DNA of 64,000 bases from Trichopria drosophilae (taxonomy: Eukaryota; Arthropoda; Insecta; Hymenoptera; Diapriidae). The DNA lies in assembly GCA_030407085.1 (NCBI GenBank), contig CM059585.1, forward strand, positions 2,799,001 through 2,863,000, in the 5' to 3' direction. The notes below the pieces were generated by a model. That model worked only from the letters and a program-made list of their open reading frames with translations. It was not told the origin of the DNA and made no database searches. Each line of letters opens with the position of its first letter. The first letter of the stretch is position 1. The position numbers and the translations under genes are program-made. This document shows, one piece after another, positions 28,301 to 39,170 of this stretch.

Positions 28301-31300
28301 CATGAATACACATTACAAGTCGTAAACTATTATTTGATCTGACAATTACGTTTGTATAAAGTAGCGAGAAAGGAAATAAGAGAATAAAATAATTTGGTTT
28401 GGTTTCTGGGCGTGATGGTCCAAAATAAAAACAACAAAGTGTGATTAAAACGTTTCAGCTACTGATTCTTTAGTTATTTATTTCTAAAGTTTATGTAGTG
28501 TCAAATTTAAATAAATGTATTACACGATGACGTAATATTAAAGTGAAAATATACAAAAGGCATTACTTACATATTTAGACAAAATTAAAAAGTTTGAGAC
28601 AGTTTGCTTCTTATGAGTGATGGACTTCCGGTTTTAAAAAAAACAATTGTGAATATGAATTCGTAATCAGTTATCCTGACAACTCCCATGTACCCAGTTT
28701 CATCTCGATCAAACAACTTTATCATAATTTGGTCCACCATCTTGGATCCGCCATTTTGAATTTTGAAATAATAGCGACCCGAAAATCCCTGAGTAGTAAA
28801 TTTCAACCGATTTCTATGTAAAGAAAAATCTATGTTTCAAAGGGTTTAATTTCACTAGCCACCTATTTATCTTTATTTCGGACCATCGTTTTACAGCTAC
28901 TTTTATATTGGTTCCTGTTTGGACCCCCGTTACTCAATGCGGCATAAAAACTCTTGAATCAGTACAACACTGTTTCATTTATTTCATCTGTTTTAAAATA
29001 GGTTTTAACCACTTCGAGCATGACTATTCCAGTCCTGCGAGGTTCCTTAACCTTCCGACTATTAACCCCTTAACCCTTTCGCTGTAAAGACCGAAAACTC
29101 AAAAGTCGGCTTAAAATGTTACGATGTTTCCAGCCAATTTGAAATTTGTGTAAATATGGAAATTTATGTTTTCGAATTTGGAGTCAATTTTCAATCATTC
29201 AAAATGGTAAATCCAATATCGCTGAAATTTTTTTTTAAATTCAAGCAGCCATATTGAATTTTCTGTTTGAAGTTTTAAAAATTTGTCCTCAAATTCGGAT
29301 TCAGCGATTCAACATACCCAATAAAACCTAACTCTGGTGTATATGTGTTTCTTTATTCTCTATTTATTCATTCTTTTACAATTACGTGTATAATGAAAAA
29401 TGCTTCAAAATTGTGCAATTTTGTGTAGCCATATTGGATTTTACATTTGGAATTTTCGAAGTTTGGCCTCGAATTTTGATCCTTCGATTCAAAATACCCA
29501 ATAAAACATAATGCTTGTATATATTTGTTTGTTTATTCTCTGTTTATTCAATCTTTTATAACTACGTTTATACATATAGTCCACAGCGAAAGGGTTAACT
29601 TCGGCTCATGACGAAGATTTTGTATGGTGAATATAAATTAGGCTAACGAATTTGATTATTGGTACAAATTTAATATCAGATCATTTTCAGATGGTCTAAG
29701 ATATACTAAATAAGATGCTGTTGTCCATTTTCAAAAACATTGTTTTAAATAGAAGATTTGAAGTATGTAAAACTGCGGTTTTTACGATTTTGGAAAAATC
29801 TTCGTCATCAGCAGTTAAGGGGAGGGTCCAGACACAAAATCAACTACATGAAGCCGTCGTTCAAAAATTCTGCAAAAATTATTTTTGAAGTAATATTTGA
29901 CAAGGAATTCAATGGTAATATAATAAAAATCGAAAAAAAATTTTTATTTTTCGAAAAAAAAAATTTTTGTTTTCTTATTAAAACGTCTAATTTTGATATA
30001 TTTCATCCAAATTCGTGAAGCAAATATTATTTATTAATTTTTTGAAATATTTTATTTGTGTTATAATGATTTTTTAGAATATATATATACTTTCGGGCGC
30101 GCGCGAGTGTGTGTGTGTGTGTGTATTCTTAAAGATCATTGTAACACATAAAATATCCCAAAACGTTAAGAAATAATATTTGTTTCACGAATTTGGACGA
30201 AATATATCAAAATTAGACGTTTTAATAAGAAAACAAAATTGTTTTTTTCGAAAAAAGGCTATTAAAATTCGCAGAATTAATTTAAAAATTCAAAACAATT
30301 TAGGTGAACAGAAAAACACATTTTCTATTTTGCCATTGAATTCCTCGTCAAAAATTATTTAAAAAACAATTTTTGCAGAATTTTTTGAATGACGGTTTCA
30401 TGTAGTTGATTTTGTGCCTGGTTTAACATCTATACACACAAGTGTACATCTATCCTTAGGTTTTAAAATTGTTGCATTAAATCCCTCCTGAATTCTTTCA
30501 AGCGTACGGTTATCCACCGTTTATTTGCGTCATATTGTGGAAAATACTTATAGAACTAATTATGGGTTTTATTCGTGTCTTGCTCATGTTAAACTTATTT
30601 GGAACGATCTTTCTACGGATGTACAATCGCAATTCTTTTGGAATTCTTAAAAAAAGCGCTATGGATATTTGCAAATGTTTTTGACTCGCTATTTAACTTA
30701 TTACTTTATTAACTCTGTGTTATATGTATAGTTTTGATTTATTGTCTGATTAATTAGCGTATATTTTTTATATTTATTTAAATTATATTAATTTAAATTG
30801 TAAATTCAAATGACATTTGTGACCGATAGTACAAAAATGAATGTTGTGATATTAACAATACTCAAGTATTAAGCGACAAGTTCCCTTTAAAAATAAAGAT
30901 GAATGAATGATCATGTGGATATAAATTGTAAACTTTAAAAGGCATTTTAGTTGTACAAATGTAAACAAGAAAACAGAATCTATGGAGCCGAGTGTAATTC
31001 ATAACAAAAGCCTTCAAAATAACTGATGATGTTACAAAACGAAAACAAAACAAGCTATTCCTAACGCAGAATATATTCTTGAAGTATGAAAACAAATAAT
31101 ACAAAATTTGTATATATTAAAAGATTAAAATTTTTATCAATGTAATTTTTTTATGATTGTAATTACGATTTCTGAAATTTGTATTTGTATTTGTATTTTT
31201 TATTCCGGTTATAATCAGTTATACTGCACTGTAAAAAATCCTGATGAATTTTACAATCGCACTGTAATTTTCCTTGGCAAAAAGTTGGTAATATTACTGC

Positions 31301-34276
31301 ATATAATGTAGGGATTTTTCCCAAAAACAAGATGAATTTTACAAGGTTGTGTAAATTTACTACACTGTAAAAAAATGAAAATGAACTTTACAAATCTGTT
31401 GTAATTTTCATTTGTAAAAATATGGTGATTTGCCCATGTTTAACGTTGTAATTTTCCTACCTACGCTGTAAGTTCCCATGCTAAATTCGAAATATTACAA
31501 GGTTATGTAAATATGCTACGTTGAGAGTTGTAAAATTACAATTCGATGTGTATTTTACAATGTTATGTAAATTTACAATTGCATCCAGAATTTTGTTACC
31601 ATCGAAATTTTTTATCCAATTTTTTATCTTGTGTTTAGTATTAATTCTAGTCATCCTTATTTTTTATAAATTTAATAAATTTGATCCTATGTAATAATAA
31701 TATCTCTGGCCTATTCTTTTATTTTTAACTACTTTGTTTTGTGAATGTTTTCTAATGTTTTTTTCATGCAGAAATACTTGTTGCTTCTTAATTATAAAAG
31801 TTCTTTATAAAATATATTTTTACTAACTCTAAGAATTTTGTGTTTTATTCACATCTTTGGAGTCCAACGAACATTAAAAAATTTTTATTTTTAGTTTAAT
31901 TTAAGTTTACTCATTTCTGACCGTGTTATTTGTATTTTTGATATGATACATCAGTATTTACAATTATTATATTGTCTTTTTATGAATAAAGCACCTAAAA
32001 GAACTAAAAATCGTTGCAGTCCAATGATGTGAATTTCAAATATGTTGTGTTTTGCTAAATGTCACTAGATTTACATTATTAAAATATTTTATTAATTAAA
32101 AATTAGGTTATTAAAAAATGACATTTTTACACAACTTATTAGTGTATATAAAATTACGTATTTTAAGTCTGAAGGCTCATTTTTCATGCAATATATGATC
32201 AATTTCATTCCGATTGTTCTACTAAGGTTTAACTGATACTTTGATAACAAAACTGACGATTTTTATGTGGTAAAAGATTCTTCTTTGTTTAGAACAATAG
32301 AAAATCCTTAAAAAAAAACATGTATTTATCTGTCAACAAGGAATTTCATAATACAGATGTCAAGTATGTTGATAAACAGGAAAATTGTGACAGCCAAATG
32401 GATGTTTTTATCAAAAGACGATTCAAAAGTTTCGATTTCAGTAAAATAACAACGATTGACAAGAAAATATTAAATAAATCAAGAAAATGTTTATTTGTAC
32501 TCGTTCGTCACTGGATTTGGTTCCTTTTTTGGAACTTAACCTTAATCCTTTGCGGCTTAGTGGAAACCTACGTTACCACCTCGATTTCTTTGATTTTCCT
32601 CATTTAAATTTCAGTTAACGCATTTCTATCGGTTTTTGTTGGGTATTTTCTGTTACTATGATAGAAGAATGTATAAACGCAGTTATTAAGATGTAATTGT
32701 TTATTGTGTATCATTTATAAATAAAAAAACACGATTTTTTCGAAAGAATTCATTATTGACGCTGTTTTTTCAGATAATGATTTGAAATTTGGTATAACAG
32801 GGTTTTTTAGGTCGCTGTTGACGAATCCAATGTTGGTTTTAGAAAATTCAAGATGGCAGCTTCTATATGACAGCCTTTACGATGTAAATATGCAACAAAT
32901 ATGCCATATTGAATCCTCAATTTTGAATTTTGACACAGGATTCGTAATTTGCGATCCCAAAAACTCCCTAGTGACAAATTTTAAATGACGCTGAAGCTAG
33001 CAGCAGATTCGCAGCATCGGATTCGAAAAACTATGGGTTTTAACCATTAAAATTGCCAAAAATAGATTATTTGTATAAAATTTATTTAAAAATGTTTAAA
33101 TGCAAGTAATTTTTAATAAGAAATTATCCATTTCCACAATTTCTTGAATTCGCTGCTGCGAATCAGCTGCTAGCTTCAGCGTCACAAATTTCAAGTCAAT
33201 TCAACGTAAATGTATGCCTCAAAGGGTTAATTAATAGACAGAATCTTTAATTTCTTCTCCGTTCTGTCATAAGTGAAAACTTTCCTTCGAGTATTTGTAC
33301 GATGTCAAAACTTACTAAAAAAAAGTTTGGGTCGAAAATTATTTGCATCGAAGTAAAAAAATTCTTCTCATTATTGATGCCGCTAATTTGTTAATCGTTT
33401 TCCAATCCTTCAATAGTATTACGAGAATATATAAAAGTCTATATATTTAGAAAAATTAATTTATCAAACAATTGAAAGAAATTTTATTTTCAATAGATAA
33501 AACAGACACCAAATCCGGTGACAAACGACCATAAAGAATTAATGAAACCGAAAAAATGTCCAAATAAACATTTATTTAAAAAATAGTCATGGTTCAAAGT
33601 AACGACAGAAAATATCTTGCAGATTTCATTCTATAAAATGTTAATTTTACAAGAAATGTCAATAGGTAATTGAAATATAAATTTGTCGAAATGATATGAA
33701 TTTATAGTGACAGTCTTCCGAAGGTGTCAAAACAAAAACATACAAGTTGAAGACGATAAATATAAAGCCGTTACCGACGAATGACTGAGGAAATCCTTGG
33801 GACCAGATGCGAAACGGTAAAGAAACAAACGGATCGTCTAGTAATATACAGTAGAGTGCGTAAAAGATAAATAAAAATTGAAGGCACTCGTGAGATGTCA
33901 AACTTTCTGTCAGTGTACATAAACGTTGAATCATGAGGATACCACATAAAAATGTTAGAAAAGTCAGTCGAGCATCACCACCGAAGCTTGGTGCTGGGTA
34001 CCGGGGATAATGAAAAGAGGCGTAGACTTGTCGAAGATGTTTAAAGTATCTCACCTCGAATTTGATACCGTGTATGATTCGCATCTGTTTGAGGAAAGTC
34101 GACTTGCCGCTCTCGCCCGCGCCGAGTAGCAACAATTTGACCTGCCGCCTAAAAGTCTGTCGATCCTTTTCCAGCATGCGGTCGATCTCCTGGCTCTTGT
34201 ACCGCTGCTCGATCTCCTCGGGGCTAAACTTGAAACGCAGGCAACAAGTACACGACCACGTTAAGGAGCCCGCCAT
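19383..34276 (-). CDS. cta: G-protein alpha subunit, G12/13 class (concertina)
   Basis: Heterotrimeric G-protein alpha subunit that couples receptors to RhoGEF/Rho signalling at the plasma membrane. Minus-strand exons: 34276-34055, 23423-23163, 20133-20083, 20021-19804, 19740-19383, giving 369 residues. All junctions have GT/AG and keep frame. A Cys-rich N-terminus (SCTCC, residues 8-12) is a likely palmitoylation site. P-loop GAGESGKS is at 52-59. The switch I arginine lies in CRKATKG (about 191), switch II DVGGQ at 213-217 with the catalytic Gln present, and NKTD at 282-285. The protein ends in LQTLMLQ, the G12/13-type C-terminus, which excludes Gi, Gq and Gs. It is shorter than the extended Drosophila protein and close to vertebrate length. 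Intron 1 is 10.6 kb. Intron 2 carries the minisatellite element. Confidence 0.95.
20214..23014. mobile_element. 2.8 kb element with 8-bp target duplication carrying a minisatellite
   Basis: Terminal inverted repeats of 17 bp (CGAAGGGTCAACCGCTG left, CGAGGGGTCAACCACTG right, 15/17 identical). They are flanked by a perfect 8-bp direct repeat TAATTATT at 20206-20213 and 23015-23022. An 8-bp duplication is typical of hAT elements and is also seen in a few other cut-and-paste families. No transposase is present: nearly the whole interior is the tandem array plus about 0.7 kb of unique AT-rich sequence. Degenerate array units (ATTCCCAAATATTCC type) continue almost to the right terminus at 22890-22975. 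It sits in intron 2 of the G-alpha gene. Confidence 0.85.
20259..22250. repeat. Minisatellite, about 20-bp unit, roughly 2 kb
   Basis: Tandem array of the unit TATTCCCAATATTCCCRCCG with recurrent variants: an inserted TTCCAATATTCC segment, and CAACATTCCC or TTCCTGCCG forms. Since 20 is not a multiple of 3 and the unit has no stop on the minus strand, minus-strand frames read through for hundreds of codons ([23 protein letters not shown] repeats). These are not taken as genes. Confidence 0.95.
24946..25350 (-). mobile_element. 5'-truncated non-LTR retrotransposon 3' end
   Basis: On the minus strand the sequence ends in a hairpin GGGCGTTAACGCCC (24970-24983) followed by an (AAAT)n tail (24946-24964). 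The large retrotransposon at the end of the window has the same 3' architecture: GGGCGTGTACGCCC at 61160-61173, then (AAAT)n. No reading frame survives. The 5' boundary is approximate because another element begins at 25355. Confidence 0.55.
25355..26450. mobile_element. Palindromic non-autonomous element, CACAGGCCTG ends
   Basis: Terminal CACAGGCCTG/CAGGCCTGTG and long inverted arms (25355-25780 with 26000-26450). The arms share AATGGCTATTTTTTAAATTTTTGGGAA, the TATATTGCCTTCATATAGTGTGCATT block and the ATGGCGG module. Adjacent AATAA and AATTA may be a degenerate target duplication. The centre (25785-25975) is not palindromic. It is a reverse copy of the TTAGG-bearing repeat seen at 14.9-16.2 kb. 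No protein is encoded. Confidence 0.65.
27300..27475. repeat. Rearranged repeat, related to 32505-32545 and 33231-33570
   Basis: Segment 27325-27410 (GTCACCGGATTTTGTGCC… to TTAATTAATAGACAGA) matches the two flanks of the TTAA element at 32546-33226 and so shows the uninterrupted form. TTTGGATATTTTTTCTG…CACCGGATTT also matches 33500-33570 in reverse. AGTCTATATATTTAGAAAAATTAATTTATCA recurs at 33432-33462 in the same orientation. Confidence 0.65.
28590..28845. repeat. ATGGCGG-module copy with AAAGGGTTTAA edge
   Basis: Contains a reversed module (CCACCATCTTGGATCCGCCATTTTGAATTTTGAAATAATAGCGACCC, 28733-28782) and ends in CAAAGGGTTTAA, like the right edges of the TTAA elements at 33226 and 37424. 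No matching left end was found, so it is called a remnant. Confidence 0.45.
29074..29594. mobile_element. TTAA-flanked non-autonomous element, 521 bp
   Basis: Terminal inverted repeats CCCTTTCGCTGT on both ends, flanked by TTAA at 29070-29073 and 29595-29598, as in piggyBac-type insertions. Inside, a segment of about 170 bp is tandemly duplicated (from about 29237 and about 29425). Each copy has a GCCATATTG box and AAAATACCCAATAAAACATAA-like sequence. No transposase. Confidence 0.8.
29819..30422. mobile_element. Foldback element with near-perfect long arms
   Basis: Arms pair 29829-30040 with 30180-30415. Outer parts read CACAAAATCAACTACATGAA; inner parts read TTAAAACGTCTAATTTTGAT, with high identity. 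TTAA lies at both edges (29815-29818 and 30423-30426), consistent with a TTAA-type insertion. The loop contains the CG/TG microsatellite. Short open frames in the arms are mirror images of each other and are not genes. Confidence 0.7.
30540..30912 (+). mobile_element. Decayed 3' end of a non-LTR retrotransposon
   Basis: A plus-strand stretch from 30582 reads [20 protein letters not shown] before a stop. This matches the C-terminal 'LWNDLP' segment typical of jockey/CR1-type reverse transcriptase proteins, as in the element at 61.3 kb. It is followed by about 300 bp of AT-rich UTR-like sequence and a GATGAATGAATGA tail (30898-30911). The remainder of the protein is absent or degenerate. Confidence 0.4.
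31227..31610. repeat. Fragments of a CACTGTAAAAAA-ended element
   Basis: Two forward termini CACTGTAAAAAA at 31227 and 31363, about 136 bp apart. They are followed by TTACAA/GTAAATTTAC-rich sequence like that inside the complete element at 53793-54810. No inverted partner end was found, so these are partial or tandem remnants. Confidence 0.45.
32546..33226. mobile_element. TTAA-flanked non-autonomous element, 681 bp
   Basis: Ends TCCTTTGCGGCTTA and (reversed) CCCTTTGAGGCATA, flanked by TTAA at 32542-32545 and 33227-33230. The flanks join seamlessly in the related copy at 27325-27410, which has a single TTAA (27395-27398). This supports a TTAA insertion. The interior holds a forward and a reverse ATGGCGG-module and a nested 199-bp element. 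Confidence 0.8.
32986..33184. mobile_element. Nested 199-bp inverted-repeat element
   Basis: Arms of about 45 bp start TGACGCTGAAGCTAGCAGC (32986-33030 paired with 33139-33184). Immediately outside are direct repeats CAAATTTTAAA and CAAATTTCAAG (9/11 identical), a possible target duplication of 9-11 bp as in Mutator-like elements. It lies inside the TTAA element at 32546-33226 and is therefore younger. AGCTTCAGCGTCA also occurs alone at 22874-22886. Confidence 0.65.
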
Positions 34277-35200
34277 CTTGCTACCCTGCCCTCGGCCCGT
34301 CCCGGCCCTTACCCCGCGTTAGAGGCCTTAGGTACCGACGTCGTCGGCGTGCAATCCGGAACCGGAGCTCGACACCCGGAGGCGCGTCGCCTCGTTGATG
34401 ACGCTCGTACGGGCGATCCTAAGGTGCCCTCGCCGACGACCCTCGGTTTCGCGGATACTTTCTTGCCATTTCCACTCTCCAGCTACACGTCCACTCGCGT
34501 CCTCGTCGCCGACGTCGCCGTGGAAACAGGCGCGGACACGTCCGGACACACCTGCCGCTGCAGTGGGGCTCGCGCGTACGCGCATATGTGGGTGCCTGCG
34601 CGTGTGTGCAGGAAGACGGAGGCGCTTCACCGAATGCTCGCGAATGCACTTTGCCGAACTATCATGAAAATAGCGCTGCGCCCCGAGAAAATAAAAAAAA
34701 AAATATCTATCTCGAGATGCGAAAAGACGTCGCCCCCACTAACACCGACATGTGTATACAATACACACGTACGCGATTATTATCTGTGTGCAGAAGGTAT
34801 GTTAGATGCGCCGTCTCTCTCTGTAGAGAAAAAGCAGCGCTCTCTCGCGCACGTATATTAACCGTTTCCTTCCGAACTTATATTTCCCACTATTATGCGT
34901 CTTTATTGGCACATTTGCGAAAGTCGCGATGGTGGCAATTGTGTCGACTCCAAGTCCCCAAGTCCGAGATATCTAATTGTTGACGCCTCGGGGAAAGTGA
35001 CGAACAAGTCCGTTCGGCCGATACGTCAGGTTCCACCTGGACCACGGAATATGTCGCGACTTCTTCCCGTGCGACGGCGTTGCTTCTCTGTGTGCGTCGT
35101 CTATCTATGTAGTGCGTATGTGTGCGTAAGAGAGAAATCTGGGAGAAAAATGGGAAAAGTGTCAAGAAATAGTCGGTGACTTTTGTGTTTATGTAATTCA
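34277..35200 (-). promoter_or_regulatory. CpG-rich 5' region of the G-alpha gene
   Basis: Directly upstream of the G-alpha start codon the base composition changes to CpG-rich for about 400 bp, then returns to average by about 35.2 kb. This fits a 5' UTR and promoter. Open frames here on both strands are composition effects with no family resemblance. The transcription start cannot be placed. Confidence 0.45.
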
Positions 35201-35399
35201 TTTTCTCTCTGTTTCAACACACGCCGAAAGTTTATTTTCTATTAATCGAACTAATAGAAAGGTCCTCAGTACCTTTTTAATACGGTTTCGAGAAACATAA
35301 CCTACATTTGCACAACATTCTTGGGTCGGTTCTCATTATTCCAATGTTCAGTTTCAAGACGAAAATTGATGTTGGTAATGTTGCAGAAGAGCTACCTCA

Positions 35400-35870
35400 C
35401 CTCAAAAATTAATTGTACGACATGTTTCTGACGTATTTTGTGGCTCTGATTACGAATCTGGTAATAACATTTGGAGGTCGGATGTATTTCGTTCGCTATC
35501 TTCAAAAAACAGCCTAAAAAGGCGTTTTTTTTTTGGTTTTTTGTATTTAAATGAAAAAGTATGAATCGGACGAAAAAATGTTTCCAACAAAAGTTGTAGA
35601 ACGGAAGATTCTCTACAAAAAAGGTTACATACATTTCTTTCGACATCCTAACCAAAAGTGCGCAAATGAGCGACAAAAATGCCCGTAATTGGTTTCTGCA
35701 GGGTATACGCCCAAAAAGACGATTTGTTTAGTTTTTTGTGTTTATTACAGCGACTCTCGTCTAAAAATTGATTGTACAACATATTTCTGACGTATTTTGA
35801 GACCCTGATTACGAGTCGGATGAATTTGGCGGTCGGACGTACTTCGTCCGCTATCTTGAAAAAATAACGA
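35400..35870. repeat. Two direct copies of a TTTCTGACGTATTTT repeat
   Basis: The block ATTGTACRACATRTTTCTGACG… followed by CTGATTACGARTC and GTCGGAYGTAYTTCGTYCGCTATCTT starts at about 35412 and again at about 35770. A weaker relative occurs at about 39757 (TTCGACGTATTTTTACCTCTCCTGACTACGAAT). It shares the CTGATTACGAATCTG core with the ATGGCGG module. Confidence 0.55.
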
Positions 35871-37087
35871 AAAAACACAATTTTATTTCACGAACATTTT
35901 TTATTGAAAAAAACGGATAAATAAAAATAATGCAAATCGATATAAAATGGCCGGGTGCCTAAATTCCGAAAGTACATAAATCCAAAATTTTAAAAATCCG
36001 AAAATTAAATGATAAGTCGGCCATTCGATAACTTAAATCGTTTATATTTATTTACATACGACCGCTTATCAATTCCACTACGAAAAAACATCGATTTTAG
36101 CATTTGAGCATAACAAAATAAAACGTAAACAGATGGAAAACTACTTCATCAAAAAGACGCAAAATACAGTCAACATCCGATTTGAAACGTCTAAACTTCC
36201 CTTCATCTACAATGCTCTAAAAGATCTCCAATACTAAAAACTTCTATGCATTATAACACTTTCGGTATATAATACATTTTTAAGTTGATAGATTTCAAAC
36301 TTCAAAAGTGTATTATAACACTAAAGATATTTAATGCACTTCGAAGACAAGAGGTATAGAGGATCGTTAAAATCATTCCCGATAATACATTGCCCCCTAA
36401 TTTATTAATAAAGGCATCGTTCTAATCATTTTCAGACATCAATTCACTCATATTCTGAGAAGGCCACGTATTAAGTGACCGAAACGTCAAATATTTAATT
36501 TTAATAATTTTGTAACAAAAAATTCCCCCCCCCCCCTTTCTAATTATTTTTTTAATCTAATCCTTTAATTAGTTCATTGACCTGAAAAATCGCCTTTTAG
36601 TATAATTTTAAATTAATATTCGATAACTTATTTTAAAATATTTAATTATCCTTTTTCTAGAGACAAAAGTCGAAGAGGCGCAATTGTTTTACTTAGTAGG
36701 AATGTCAAACTTTCATTTACAGTTTATTTGACTCAAATTCATCGATAAGTTTTAATAAAAACATCGTTTATATGTGACTGTATATTTAGCCTCTAAAGTA
36801 GCGTGAAAAAAGCACTTGTAAATAATTGTACAAATTTGTTTATGTAAAATCAAACCGTGTATCGCACAACCTATATCTCTAACCTAATTTACGATAAAAA
36901 ATGACCTGAATAAGATCATTAGATATCGCAAAATATCGGTTTCTCCAAAAATGTAACATTTGTAGGGAAAAGTCGGCCATGGGGCGAATTTATAAAACAA
37001 AGGCGGATTCTTCTAGATTGTTCAAATATTCAACGGAACAATTACAGAATGCAATACTAGAAGCAAAGAAACGTCAAAAATCAATGT

Positions 37088-37428
37088 TACAAATTTAAAA
37101 ATTAAAAATGGCTGAATCAGCATGGCGCCATATCGGGTCCGACATTTCGAATTTCGAAAATCTGAGGACGGATACATAATCAGCGGCCCCGAAAACCCCC
37201 GAGTGCATAGTTTCATCGAAATCGAATTAAGCTTCGGATTTTCGTCTGCCATATTGGATTAGCCATTTTGAATTTTGTTATTTTGACAACATATTCGTAA
37301 TTAGCGGCCTCGAAAACCCCCGAGTACAAAATTTCAATCCATCATTGAAATAGATATTGATTTACCTACATGAAGAGAATTATTTACAGGTGGGACATTG
37401 ACAGTCCCACTATACATCAAAGGGTTAA
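37088..37428. repeat. Cluster of ATGGCGG-module copies with AAAGGGTTAA edge
   Basis: One forward copy (37097-37130, AAAATGGCTGAATCAGCATGGCG) and reverse copies with AATCAGCGGCCCCGAAAACCCCCGAGTGCA (37178-37207) and TTAGCGGCCTCGAAAACCCCCGAGTACA (37302-37329). The segment ends in CATCAAAGGGTTAA at 37428, the edge type of the TTAA elements. No left end identified. Confidence 0.5.
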
Positions 37429-37829
37429 AGAGCGGTTTTCACACATAGAAATTTATAAGATGGCTATATTTTATTTCCGATGATGTTAGAAAATTGTTTT
37501 GTTTTATTGCAATAGTTTACTTATTCGATGTATGACGATAGTCGACTTTTCCCCGCATTTGGGGTAAAAGTCGGCGATGAAAAAATAGTATATACCGTTA
37601 ATTCTAAGAATTAATTTTCTTTTCTATTACGTAGATCTTAAAACAGAGGAGTTAAAGATTATATATTAAAAATACCAATAAATATTTTTAAGTTTTCTCA
37701 TGAGGATTTAAGCAGAAAACCATGAAAAATAGCCGACTTTACCCCAATTTAAGGTACACTCAGATTTCTGGTTAAAATTGCTAGATGCTTTAAGTTAAAC
37801 AATTTCTGATTATATTAATCAATTATTCG

Positions 37830-39170
37830 GGTTAATGTAACCGCAAAATATTTACCAAAAAAGATTTGTGCAATTTTTTTTTTTGCCGAGAAAAAGTTCC
37901 GAAAATCACCACATCGAAACCAAAATTTCGATATGGGCAAATCTGCGAAACCTTTAAATTTCGTGTCACTGTGTATTTTTGAGCATTTTTATTTTACGCG
38001 TACTAATAGACAAAAAAAACGAAGAATTTGTACCCTGACAGAGCTATGTGCCCTTTTCAGGAAGGCTGAAAACAGTACCTTTAAAATGTGTCCCTCGTTG
38101 TTTCAAAAAATCAATTTTAGTTAATTTTCAACGGACTGCACGTGCAGCATACCTTTAATCGTTACGAGCAAAAAGTAATAATTTTGAACATGGAAAAAGG
38201 AGGAAATCCAGACGTCGTTTAAGAATGTGCTCACAAGAGAAGTCAAAGAAATATATGCTTAAAGTGAAAAAGCACTTGCGTAACTGATTAAAATAATGTT
38301 TTTTTTTCAATGTCACACCGTCAATTGAAAAAGAACAATATTTGCAACGTGTGTGATCGTTTCAAAAGCGCGAAATAGAGGTAACATCAAAACGCTAACA
38401 TCTAATAGTGGTTTTAATCACCATTGTAAATAACGTTTTCTTTGATTTTTCATTATTAAAATTGTAGTTATTGCATTCATGTTAAGTTTTTTACGATTTT
38501 CTGATAAATCGTTTATAAAAAGTTTAGTGATAAAATAACATATATAAATGGCTAAAAGACATTAATGTTTATAGTTTAGGTAGTATAAATAAACAAATTT
38601 GAATGCATACGAATGCAAAAATTGTATCATTTCAATACTTTTTAATTATAAATTTTACATTCAAATTGATAATCGCATGAAGCGATTTCTCAAATGAAAG
38701 CATTTTCTTGATGTGCAGCTTAGTTAGTGTTCAGATTTTCGAAATTCAATATGGCGGCTTCAAAATAGGGGCTCCAAAATGGCGAACGTCACCTCTACAT
38801 TTTAAGAGTTAAGATCACTAATATAAAAATTCTCAGATGATAATTTTCACTCTTCAGCGTTGCTTAAAAAATGAAGCACCCTACTCCATTTGTTACCTCA
38901 TAATCTATATTACAACATAGAAAAATTCCAATAATGTGCTTAAAACATACAACTTGTTTGATTTTATGACTCAAAATTCAAAGGTTTCGCGGATTTGCCC
39001 ATATCTTCACTTTGTCTTTGAAAATTTGGCAAAAGAAAACAAATTAAAATATCTTGGATTCACGCAATATTGAAATTTTAGCCTTTTCGGATTTTGATTT
39101 TCGGAACTTTGTTCTGCGGCCTTCTTTTTTTGGTTAAGTACATTCCGGTTACATTTTTCTGGTTAAATGT
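37830..39170. mobile_element. Large imperfect inverted repeat, putative non-autonomous element
   Basis: Segment 37833-37970 (GTTAATGTAACCG…, AAAGTTCCGAAAATC, GATATGGGCAAATCTGCGAAACCTTT) pairs with the reverse complement of 38975-39160. The spacer contains a forward ATGGCGG box (38748-38785). Termini and target duplication are not resolved. Confidence 0.45.

Larger units (their letters stand above)
23424..34054 (-). other. Intron 1 of the G-alpha gene
   Basis: 10.6 kb of AT-rich intron between the P-loop exon and exon 2. It contains the retroelement remnants and inverted-repeat elements listed separately (24946, 25355, 29074, 29819, 30540, 31227, 32546). Outside those I see no coding sequence. 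A (CG)n(TG)n microsatellite lies at 30098-30123. Confidence 0.8.

Noticed and set aside
33659..34054. Extension of the G-alpha first exon as a longer open frame
   Set aside because: Reads past a good GTGAGA donor into intron; the protein continues instead with PELIKEYQ at 23423.
34349..34983. Several 90-170 codon open frames on both strands
   Set aside because: Overlapping frames in CpG-rich promoter sequence; arginine/serine-rich translations typical of composition.
37547..37580. CGACTTTTCCCCGCATTTGGGGTAAAAGTCGG hairpin as a terminator or RNA gene
   Set aside because: The same words recur nearby at 36970 and 37733, so it is more likely the edge of a small repeat; no other support.
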